Source: Ralstonia condita (GTDB lineage: Bacteria; Pseudomonadota; Gammaproteobacteria; Burkholderiales; Burkholderiaceae). From it: DNA of 64,000 nt. Position numbers and translations under genes: made by a program. The notes beneath the pieces were generated by a model, which was given only the letters and a program-made list of their open reading frames with translations, did no database searches and was not told the origin of the DNA. The stretch is taken from NCBI RefSeq assembly GCF_958405655.1, contig NZ_CATYWO010000001.1, positions 186,001 through 250,000 on the forward strand, written 5' to 3'. Positions 57,316 through 64,000 of the stretch are shown piece after piece. Within the stretch, counting starts at the first letter, position 1; each line of letters begins with the position of its first letter.

Positions 57316-58056
57316 CTACAACGCGTCATGGAAGATGATGCCGATAGTATGCCGCTGACCGGAACGCACGCGGCTCACGCCGTGGCGCATGGTGACGCGG
57401 TACACGCCCCGTGTGCCCTGCACGGGGCGATGGTGTACGGCAAAGATCACCGCGTCGCCCTGTCGCAGCGGGACGACTTCGGGCCGTGACTGCATGCGCG
57501 GGCGTTGCTCGGTCATGACGAACTCGCCGCCGGTAAAGTCGACGCCCGGTTCGGACAACAGGATCGCCACCTGCAGCGGAAAGACGTGTTCGCCGTAGAG
57601 GTCCTGATGCAGGCAGTTGTAGTCGCCCGGGCCGTAACGCAGGATGAGCGGCGTGGGCCGCACCTGGCCGGCATCGTGGCAGCGGCGCAGGAAGTCGGCG
57701 TGCGCGGGCGGAAAGCGTGCGTCGATCGCCAACGCATCGTTCCAGCGGTTGGCGATGACAGCCAGGCGCGGGTATAGCGCTGCGCGCAACGCCGCAATCA
57801 AGCCGGGCAACGGGTAAGCAAAGTAACGATATTCGCCGCGGCCAAAACCGTGGCGTTCCATGACCACGCGCGAGCGGTACAGACCGTCATGCGCATAGCG
57901 CGCGGCCAATGCGCCGCAGGCGTCGCGCGTGAGGAGCCCAGGGAGCACGGCGCTGCCCACGTCATTGAGGGTGTCTTCCAAGGCATGCCAATCGATGCCA
58001 TCGAGGTTGGGCGGGTGGCCTGCGCTTGCCCGCGCGGTGGCCGTGGAGGGCGGCAT
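57316..58056 (-). CDS. 2-oxoglutarate/Fe(II) oxygenase of the alkylated-DNA repair-associated type
   Basis: A 246-residue protein with the double-stranded beta-helix iron motif: His150 and Asp152 in CLHQDLYGEHVFPLQVAILL, and a distal His225 in MRHGVSRVRSGQRHTIGI with a nearby Arg for 2-oxoglutarate. GDYNCLHQDLYGE and TGGEFVMTEQRPRMQSR match my memory of the Pfam family PF09859, described as an oxygenase acting on damaged DNA. First gene of the operon with alkB and alkA, with an Ada box 58 bp upstream. The start MPPSTAT is chosen because the upstream in-frame part contains the Ada box. Confidence 0.88.
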   Translation of the reverse strand: MPPSTATARASAGHPPNLDGIDWHALEDTLNDVGSAVLPGLLTRDACGALAARYAHDGLYRSRVVMERHGFGRGEYRYFAYPLPGLIAALRAALYPRLAVIANRWNDALAIDARFPPAHADFLRRCHDAGQVRPTPLILRYGPGDYNCLHQDLYGEHVFPLQVAILLSEPGVDFTGGEFVMTEQRPRMQSRPEVVPLRQGDAVIFAVHHRPVQGTRGVYRVTMRHGVSRVRSGQRHTIGIIFHDAL

Positions 58057-58114
58057 ATGCGTCCGTGGGGTGGAGATGCGATATGCCAAGCCTACGCCTG
58101 CCGGAACACGCGCG

Positions 58115-58140
58115 GCACTCCGGAGCTTGCGGTCGAATTC
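58115..58140 (-). promoter_or_regulatory. Ada box upstream of the oxygenase-alkB-alkA operon
   Basis: On the minus strand AATTCGACCGCAA again has the AAT-N6-GCAA form. It is 23/26 identical to the site before ada. It begins just past the stop of the upstream GNAT gene. Confidence 0.8.
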
Positions 58141-58669
58141 AGCCGTGCGCGGCCATGCCTGCGGGCATGGAGATGGCGGCCATCTTGTCGAGGGCCTCGC
58201 CCGTGGCACGGCAGATGCGCCACTCGGGCAGCACGTCGGCGCCCATGGCTTCGTAGAAGGCGATGGACGGTGCGTTCCAGTCGAGCACGCTCCATTCGAA
58301 GCGGCCGCAGCCGCGTTCCTGCGCCAGCCGCGCCAGGTGGATCAGCAGCGCCTTACCGATGCCCAAGCCTCGATACGCCGGATCGACAAAGAGGTCCTCC
58401 AGATACAGGCCCGGCTTGCACAGGAAGGTCGAGAAATTGTGAAAGAACAGCGCAAAGCCCACCGCCTGACCCTCCACTTCGGCGAGCACCGCCTCGCCAT
58501 ATGGCCGCGGCCCGAACAACATCGTGGCAAGCGCTTCAGGCGTGGTCTGCACGAGATGCGTGAGCTTTTCATACTCGGCCAGCGCTGTAATGAGGCGCAC
58601 GAGCGAAGCGCAGTCGTCCGGCGCGGCCGGACGCAGCGTGAACGTAGCGGCGGTATCGACGGTTGTCAT
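58139..58669 (-). CDS. GNAT-family N-acetyltransferase
   Basis: A 176-residue acetyltransferase. Acetyl-CoA motif A is seen as LYLEDLFVDPAYRGLGIGKALLIHLARLA (about 87-115, in parts), followed by CGRFEWSVLDWNAPSIAFYEAMGA. This WNxPSIxFYE pattern is of the diamine-acetyltransferase-like (SSAT-type) branch, so a polyamine or similar amine is a possible substrate. It overlaps miaA by 4 bp and is probably the last gene of mutL-miaA-GNAT. Confidence 0.9.
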   Translation of the reverse strand: MTTVDTAATFTLRPAAPDDCASLVRLITALAEYEKLTHLVQTTPEALATMLFGPRPYGEAVLAEVEGQAVGFALFFHNFSTFLCKPGLYLEDLFVDPAYRGLGIGKALLIHLARLAQERGCGRFEWSVLDWNAPSIAFYEAMGADVLPEWRICRATGEALDKMAAISMPAGMAAHG

Positions 58670-59643
58670 TGGGACGGGGATTCCAGAGAGGTTTGGACGA
58701 GGCGCGCGACCTGTTCGACGTAATCCGGCGCGAGGCAATCGACGACATGCCGCTCGGGCGTGCTGCGCAGCCACGTGATCTGGCGCTTGCAGAGCTGGCG
58801 CGTCGCGGCGATGCCCTGTTCGCGCAACGCGGTCATGTCGATCTCGCCGTCGAGATAGGCCCACGCCTGCCGGTAGCCGACGCAGCGGATCGAGGGCAGC
58901 GCGGGCGACAGATCGCCACGCGCGCGCAGCGCCTGCACCTCGTCGAGCAAGCCGCCGGCGAGCATCGCGTCGAACCGCTGCGCGATGCGCGCATGCAGCA
59001 CGAGGCGGTCGGAGGGCTCGAGTGCGATCGTCAGATACGGCGCAGCGGCTTCATGCTGCTGGAACGCATGCGCGCCGGCTTCGCGCGCAAGCAGCGCAGA
59101 CATCGGTTGGCCGGTCAGTCGATACAGCTCGAGCGCGCGCTGGATGCGCTGCGCGTCGGTGGTGTGCAGCCGCGCGGCCGTGACGGGGTCAACCCGTGCG
59201 AGTCTTGCGTGCATCGCGGGCCAGCCATCGCGCGCGGCTTCAGCGTCGATCTCGGCGCGGATGGCCGGATCCGCGCCGGGCAGATCCGAGAGCCCTTGCG
59301 TGAGCGCCTTGTAATACAGCATCGTGCCGCCGACGATCAGCGGCAACTTGCCGCGCGCGCGGATGGCGTCGATCAGCGCCTGTGCATCGTTGGTGAACTG
59401 CGCCGCGGAATACGCCCCGAGCGGATCGATGATGTCGATCAGATGGTGCGGGGCGATGGCTCGCTCCTCAGTGCTGGGCTTCGCGGTGCCGATATCCATG
59501 CCGCGGTAGACCAGCGCCGAATCCATGCTGATGATCTCGACCGGCCAGCGCTCGGCGAGCTTCAACGCAGCCGCGGTCTTGCCCGACGCAGTGGGGCCGA
59601 GCAGGCAGACGGCACGCGGCGCAGTTTGTGAAGACACGATCAT
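58666..59643 (-). CDS. miaA: tRNA dimethylallyltransferase MiaA
   Basis: A 325-residue prenyltransferase that adds dimethylallyl to A37 of tRNAs reading U-starting codons, including those for Phe, Tyr and Trp. The P-loop is LLGPTASGKTAAALKLAERW near residue 14, then SMDSALVYRGMDIGTAKPS, PHHLIDIIDP, and LPLIVGGTMLYYKALTQGL near 95. It is 13 bp downstream of mutL and overlaps the GNAT gene by 4 bp. hfq, often found after miaA, is absent here. Confidence 0.96.
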   Translation of the reverse strand: MIVSSQTAPRAVCLLGPTASGKTAAALKLAERWPVEIISMDSALVYRGMDIGTAKPSTEERAIAPHHLIDIIDPLGAYSAAQFTNDAQALIDAIRARGKLPLIVGGTMLYYKALTQGLSDLPGADPAIRAEIDAEAARDGWPAMHARLARVDPVTAARLHTTDAQRIQRALELYRLTGQPMSALLAREAGAHAFQQHEAAAPYLTIALEPSDRLVLHARIAQRFDAMLAGGLLDEVQALRARGDLSPALPSIRCVGYRQAWAYLDGEIDMTALREQGIAATRQLCKRQITWLRSTPERHVVDCLAPDYVEQVARLVQTSLESPSQ

Positions 59644-59656
59644 CGGCGTGACTGAA

Positions 59657-61552
59657 TTACTGGCCGCGCAGGAACAGGCGGTCCAGATCGGCCACCGTGA
59701 GCTGGATCCACGTCGGGCGGCCGTGGTTGCATTGATCGGCGCGTTCCGTGGCTTCCATCTGGCGCAGCAACGCGTTCATTTCGTCCAGGTTCAGCCGGCG
59801 GTTGGCACGCACGGCGGAATGACAGGCCAGCGTGGCGAGCAGTTCGTTCTGGCGCTCGGCCAGCACACGCGAGCCGCCATAGGACTGGAGATCGCGCAGC
59901 ACGTCCCGTGCGAGGGCTTGCGCATCGGCCTTCTGCAGCAGCGTCGGTACGGCGCGCACGGCCAGCGTGGTGGGCGATACGGCCGAGATGTCGAAGCCCA
60001 GCAGCGTGAGCGTGTCGCGGAATTCTTCAGCGGTGCCGATTTCCACTGCGCTCGCGGCAAACGTGACCGGAATCAGCAGCGGCTGGACTTCAACGCGCCT
60101 GGCTTCGAGCGCTGCCTTGAGCTGTTCGTACAGGATGCGCTCGTGCGCGGCGTGCATGTCGACCAGCACCATGCCGCGTGCGTTCTGCGCCAGCACGTAG
60201 ATGCCGTGCAACTGCGCGACGGCAAAGCCGAGCGGATGGGCATCGTCGTCGGCCGGTGAAACGGCGCCGGATGCTGCTTCGGTGCCCGGCGCTTCGAGGG
60301 TCGCCGTGCCACCGTCGAACAGCGTCGCCGCGCTCGGCACGTCGGCCATCCAGGCGGGGCGCGACGATGCGAGCGGCGTGGTGTCGCCGCGCATCATCGA
60401 CAGGTATTCGCCACGCGGTTGCGCAATGCCGAGCGACGTCTGGCGCGCAGCCATCTGATTGATCCAGCGCGCGGTGTTGTCGGCCGGCGAGGGCGGGGCC
60501 GCCACCTCCGGCGCCTCGGCGATGTCGGTGCGCAGGCTGTCGCCCTGTTCGCCCGCATGCCGCGCCAGCGCGCGCTGCACGGCGTGGTAGACGAACTGGT
60601 GCACGGCGCGGCTGTCGCGGAACCGCACTTCGATCTTGGACGGATGCACGTTCACGTCCACGGCTTCGGGCGGCAGCTCGAGACACAGCACGTAGGCGGG
60701 AAAGCGATCGCCGTGGAGTACATCCTCGTAAGCGCTGCGCACGGCGTGCGTGAGCAGCCGGTCGCGTACGAAGCGGCCGTTGACGTAGAAGAACTGGTGG
60801 TCGGCCCGGCCGCGCGAGGCGGTGGGCAGGCCGGCAAAGCCGAAGATGCGCAGCTCGCCGGCGTGTTCCTCGAAGGGCAGGCGCGCGCGGGCGAACTCGC
60901 TGCCGAGCACGGCCGCGGTGCGTGAATCCGCCGCGGTGGCGTTCCAGTGCTCCAGCGGCTTGCCGTTGTGATGCACGGAGATGGCGACGTCCGGGCGCGC
61001 AAGTGCCGTGCGTCGAATGACCTCCAGGCAATGGCCCAGCTCGGTCTGTTCGGTCTTCAGGAATTTCCGGCGCGCCGGCGTATTGAAGTACAGATGCTGC
61101 ACGTCGACAGTGGTGCCGACGCCCCCGGACGCAGGCTGCGTGCGGCCGCTTTGGGCGATGATCTGCGTGGCATGGGCGTCGTGCACGGTGCGCGAAGTGA
61201 GCGTCAGTTCGGCCACCGACGCAATCGAGGCCAGCGCCTCGCCACGAAAACCCAGCGTCGCTACGGATTCCAGCTCTTCCAGCGAGCCGATCTTGCTGGT
61301 CGCATGGCGCATCAGCGCGACGGGCAGTTCGTCGGCCGGAATGCCGCCGCCGTTGTCGGTAATGGCAATGCGGCGCACGCCACCTTCTTCCAGCTTGATC
61401 TGGAGTTGCGTGGCACCGGCGTCCAGGGCGTTTTCCAGCAGCTCCTTGACCACGGACGCTGGCCGTTCGACCACTTCTCCGGCCGCGATCTGGCTGATCA
61501 GCTGGTCCGGAAGCGGGCGGATGGGGCGGCGGGAGGCGGTGGCGGAAGTCAT
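59657..61552 (-). CDS. mutL: DNA mismatch repair protein MutL, endonuclease type
   Basis: A 631-residue MutL. GHKL ATPase motifs: IAAGEVVERPASVVKELLENALDAG near residue 22 (in parts), ITDNGGGIP near 58, HATSKI and TLGFRGEALASI near 90. The C-terminal domain has DMHAAHERILYE (465-476), equivalent to the DQHA(x)2E(x)4E nicking motif with Met for Gln, and CNHGRPT near 608. This indicates a MutL that cuts DNA itself, as in bacteria without MutH. The start MTSATASRRP is used. Confidence 0.96.
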   Translation of the reverse strand: MTSATASRRPIRPLPDQLISQIAAGEVVERPASVVKELLENALDAGATQLQIKLEEGGVRRIAITDNGGGIPADELPVALMRHATSKIGSLEELESVATLGFRGEALASIASVAELTLTSRTVHDAHATQIIAQSGRTQPASGGVGTTVDVQHLYFNTPARRKFLKTEQTELGHCLEVIRRTALARPDVAISVHHNGKPLEHWNATAADSRTAAVLGSEFARARLPFEEHAGELRIFGFAGLPTASRGRADHQFFYVNGRFVRDRLLTHAVRSAYEDVLHGDRFPAYVLCLELPPEAVDVNVHPSKIEVRFRDSRAVHQFVYHAVQRALARHAGEQGDSLRTDIAEAPEVAAPPSPADNTARWINQMAARQTSLGIAQPRGEYLSMMRGDTTPLASSRPAWMADVPSAATLFDGGTATLEAPGTEAASGAVSPADDDAHPLGFAVAQLHGIYVLAQNARGMVLVDMHAAHERILYEQLKAALEARRVEVQPLLIPVTFAASAVEIGTAEEFRDTLTLLGFDISAVSPTTLAVRAVPTLLQKADAQALARDVLRDLQSYGGSRVLAERQNELLATLACHSAVRANRRLNLDEMNALLRQMEATERADQCNHGRPTWIQLTVADLDRLFLRGQ

Positions 61553-61666
61553 CGCGGCATTATAAATGTCAGCTTCCGTGCGTCGCACCGACGCAGGGCC
61601 GACACGTACCGGGGGCCATCCAATTGACATCCGGTATCATTTGCCGCTGCTCAATCGGGGGTTGGT

Positions 61667-62320
61667 TTGGATATCGTGACGCAACTGCTCGACATCGTCC
61701 TGCATGTCGACAAATCGCTGGGCCTGCTCATTCAGCAGTACGGCGCGTGGGTGTATGTGCTGCTCTTCGCCATCGTGTTTGCCGAAACCGGCTTGGTGGT
61801 GCTGCCATTCCTGCCCGGTGACACGCTGCTCTTCATTGCCGGCGCCATGTGCGCGACGGGCCAGATGGACGCCTGGCTGCTGATCGTGCTGCTCGTGATT
61901 GCGGCGGTGACGGGCAACACCATGAACTACTTCGTGGGTGCGTGGATCGGTCCCAAGGTGTTCGACGGTCACATACGCTTCCTGGACCACAAAGCGCTGC
62001 TCAAGACGCACGCATTCTATGAACGCCACGGCGGCAAGACGCTGGTGATGGCGCGCTTCATTCCGGTGGTGCGCACGTTCGCGCCGTTCGTGGCGGGTGT
62101 GTCGAAGATGACGTTCGCCAAGTTCCAGCTCTTCAACATGATCGGCGCGGTGCTGTGGGTGGCGATCCTGGTGTTGTCTGGCGAGGCGTTCGGCAACGTG
62201 CCGGTCATCCGGGATCACCTGAACACGATCGTGCTGATCGGCCTTGGCGCGGCGATTGTGCCGCTCGCGCTCGGCGGGCTGTGGAAGTTGCTCCGGCGCC
62301 GCACGGTCGCGCCGAAATAA
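61667..62320 (+). CDS. DedA-family membrane protein
   Basis: A 217-residue membrane protein with about five hydrophobic segments. DedA signatures seen: FAETGLVVLPFLPGDTLLF (38-56), NYFVGAWIGPKVF, FYERHGGKTLVMARFIPVVRTFAPFVAG (about 121-148, in parts). DedA proteins are lipid-carrier flippase-like transporters that support membrane potential and undecaprenyl phosphate recycling. Translation starts at TTG (61667), as no ATG precedes the family N-terminus. Divergent from mutL and convergent with the SirB1-like gene. Confidence 0.92.
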   Translation: MDIVTQLLDIVLHVDKSLGLLIQQYGAWVYVLLFAIVFAETGLVVLPFLPGDTLLFIAGAMCATGQMDAWLLIVLLVIAAVTGNTMNYFVGAWIGPKVFDGHIRFLDHKALLKTHAFYERHGGKTLVMARFIPVVRTFAPFVAGVSKMTFAKFQLFNMIGAVLWVAILVLSGEAFGNVPVIRDHLNTIVLIGLGAAIVPLALGGLWKLLRRRTVAPK

Positions 62321-62329
62321 GCGAGCGTC

Positions 62330-63175
62330 TCAGTTCAGGTTCTTGCTCATGGCGCGCAGCGTCGGCATGCGCTCCTTGAGCTTGGGTGTGTCGGCTGCGT
62401 CGGGTCGTGCGTCTACATAGGCTTCCAGGTCCGCCAGGGCCGGGCGGAAGCATTCGAGGTTGGCGTAGGCCAACCCCCGGTCGCGCACTTCCTCGATCGA
62501 ATCCGGCAGCAGGATCACCAGTCGCTGCTGCACCGCCAGCAGGCGCTGCCAGCGTGACTCCTGCAGGTAGATCGCCTTCAGGTTGCGCAGCATGCGCGCG
62601 ATGATCTCCCGGTGCGTGGCCACCTGCAGGAACACCCCGAGCGGCACGGTGTTCGGGTCTTCGATGCCTTCCCTTTCCAGGTAAGGGTCGAGCATGTCCT
62701 GCAGTTCTTCCTTCGACAGCGTCTGTCCGGTCAGCGGATCCAGCACGACCTCGCCTGCCGGGATGCTCATGCGCACCAGGAAGTGGTTCGGAAACGACAC
62801 GCCCTTGAGCGGCAGCCCGATCTGCTGGCCGATTTCCATCAGGAGCACCGCCAGCGAGATCGGAATCCCGCGCCGGCTTTGCAGCACGGCGTTCAGATAG
62901 GAATTCTCGGGGTCGTAGTAATCGTTGGCATTGGGCCCGAAGCCCAGTTCCCGATAGAAGAACTGGTTGAGCAGGCGCAAGCGCTGGATGGCCGGCGTGC
63001 CTTCTGCGATGCGGTTCTTGATCCGTGCCACCAGGACGTCGATGGCGGCCAGCTCTGCTTGCAGGTCGAGGTCCGGGTATGCGTCCTGCGCGATGGACAG
63101 CGCAGTCTCGGTGAGGGGAATGCTGTCGTCGTCCGCGACGAGGGCCGAAAAGTAATCGAGGACTTTGGTGGTCAT
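62330..63175 (-). CDS. SirB1-family protein (transglutaminase-like plus TPR)
   Basis: A 281-residue protein with the N-terminal transglutaminase-like domain of the SirB1 family: NDYYDPENSYLNAVLQSRRGIPISLAVLLMEIG (about 84-116, in parts) and SFPNHFLVRM, then a C-terminal helical repeat part. Function is not established; relatives occur near heme and envelope genes. Its ATG overlaps the murJ stop (TGATG), so it is translationally coupled to the flippase gene. Confidence 0.9.
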   Translation of the reverse strand: MTTKVLDYFSALVADDDSIPLTETALSIAQDAYPDLDLQAELAAIDVLVARIKNRIAEGTPAIQRLRLLNQFFYRELGFGPNANDYYDPENSYLNAVLQSRRGIPISLAVLLMEIGQQIGLPLKGVSFPNHFLVRMSIPAGEVVLDPLTGQTLSKEELQDMLDPYLEREGIEDPNTVPLGVFLQVATHREIIARMLRNLKAIYLQESRWQRLLAVQQRLVILLPDSIEEVRDRGLAYANLECFRPALADLEAYVDARPDAADTPKLKERMPTLRAMSKNLN

Positions 63176-64000
63176 CAGATGGCCTTCTTTCGGAACGTGG
63201 AGAACTTCAACCCAGTCATCCACAGTGTACCGAAATAGACCACCGCACACAGGACCAGGCAGGCGCCCAGCAGCGCGATGCGCACCAGTGGCCTGGTCCC
63301 CAGCGCCACCCAGTCGAAGTTATGCGCAAACCACAGCAGCACGCCAGCCAGCAGCAGCACGGCCGAGATGACCTGGGCAACGAACAACCCCCAGCCCGGC
63401 AGTGGATGGTAGTAGCCGCGGCGGCGCAAGCCGAAGAACAGCAGTGCCGCATTGATTGTCGCGCCGAAGCTGATGGACAGCGCCAGTCCGGCGTGTCCGA
63501 ACACGGGCACGAAGAAGTAGTTGGAGAGCTGCGTCGCGACCAGCACCACCAGCGCGATCTTCACCGGTGTGCGAATGTCCTGCCGTGCATAGAAGCCCGG
63601 TGCCAGGATCTTGATGACGATTAACCCGAGCAGCCCCACGCCATACGAAACCAGTGCCTGGCGCGTCATCTCGACGTCAATACCCGTGAACTTTCCGTAG
63701 TGGAACAGCGTGGCCGTGAGCGGCGCGCCAAACACGAACAACCCCACCGCCGACGGTACCGCCAGCAGCACCGTGAGCCGCAAGCCCCAATCCAGGAGCG
63801 AGGAATACTCTTCGCGATTATCGTCCGCACTCGCCTTTGACAGGCTCGGCAGGAGGATCGTCCCGAGCGCCACGCCCAGCAGTGCGGTCGGGAATTCCAT
63901 CAGCCGGTCCGCATAGTTCAGCCACGACACGCTGCCCGTCGGCAGGCGCGAGGCGATGTTCGTATTGATGATCAAGCTGATCTGGGCTACCGATACCGAG
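63175..64000 (-). CDS. murJ: Lipid II flippase MurJ (MviN), C-terminal part
   Basis: The reading frame enters from beyond base 64000 without a start; about 275 C-terminal residues are present. The start SVSVAQISLIINTNIASRLP and PTALLGVALGTILLPSLSKA are typical of MurJ transmembrane helices 7-9, and APGFYARQDIRTPVKIALV is the conserved helix 10-11 region. It flips the peptidoglycan precursor lipid II across the inner membrane. The gene is cut by the window edge; nothing suggests a broken gene. Confidence 0.93.
   Translation of the reverse strand, partial: SVSVAQISLIINTNIASRLPTGSVSWLNYADRLMEFPTALLGVALGTILLPSLSKASADDNREEYSSLLDWGLRLTVLLAVPSAVGLFVFGAPLTATLFHYGKFTGIDVEMTRQALVSYGVGLLGLIVIKILAPGFYARQDIRTPVKIALVVLVATQLSNYFFVPVFGHAGLALSISFGATINAALLFFGLRRRGYYHPLPGWGLFVAQVISAVLLLAGVLLWFAHNFDWVALGTRPLVRIALLGACLVLCAVVYFGTLWMTGLKFSTFRKKAI

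Overview
The window is high-GC chromosomal DNA from a betaproteobacterium of the Burkholderiaceae, most probably Ralstonia. Protein content, gene order (purM / AI-2E permease / hda / HAD phosphatase / pcnB / folK; grpE-dnaK-dnaJ with hrcA and nadK nearby) and uniform codon use all fit that group; this is recognition, not a database result. Nearly everything is core-type coding sequence. I see no insertion sequence, phage gene, tRNA, rRNA or CRISPR array.

Layout. 1-5,600: a leftward glycolate-oxidase operon glcD-(voltage-gated K+ channel)-glcE-glcF followed by lrgA-lrgB, so oxidation is probably coupled to LrgAB-type glycolate/pyruvate transport. 5,600-9,600: a LysR regulator, a second FAD-linked 2-hydroxyacid dehydrogenase, a PduO-type adenosyltransferase and a small MscS channel. 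9,700-11,190: aroG (DAHP synthase) preceded by a complete transcription-attenuation leader. 11,230-18,000: tldD, a nitrilase-family amidase and yhdP. 18,075-24,104: glnE overlapping a rhombosortase gene, then convergent genes for a GlyGly-CTERM subtilisin-like protease and a lipoprotein that resembles the protease's own propeptide. 24,186-28,419: recN, nadK, hrcA and a carboxymuconolactone-decarboxylase-like protein. 28,547-34,924: histidine utilisation, hutC divergent from hutUHGI, with a HutC operator inside the promoter. 34,981-43,335: hemH, hslR, a small membrane protein gene, grpE, rnk, pldA, dnaK, dnaJ, with sigma-32 promoters before grpE and dnaK. 43,372-52,912: pabBC fusion, tupBC, panB, deoxynucleoside kinase, folK, pcnB, HAD phosphatase, hda and an AI-2E-family permease. 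53,068-58,140: purM, a lipoprotein, then an alkylation-damage regulon (ada; oxygenase-alkB-alkA), each unit with an Ada box. 58,139-64,000: GNAT, miaA, mutL, dedA, sirB1-like and the 3' part of murJ.

The three strongest unusual signals are: (i) a leader peptide before aroG with the codon run Phe-Phe-Tyr-Phe-Tyr-Phe-Trp and mutually exclusive terminator/antiterminator stems, apparently sensing all three aromatic amino acids; (ii) a self-contained secretion and protection module of rhombosortase, its likely substrate protease and a lipidated stand-alone propeptide-like protein; (iii) an adaptive-response regulon in which two near-identical Ada boxes are kept although the Ada protein has lost three of the four zinc-binding cysteines of its sensor domain.
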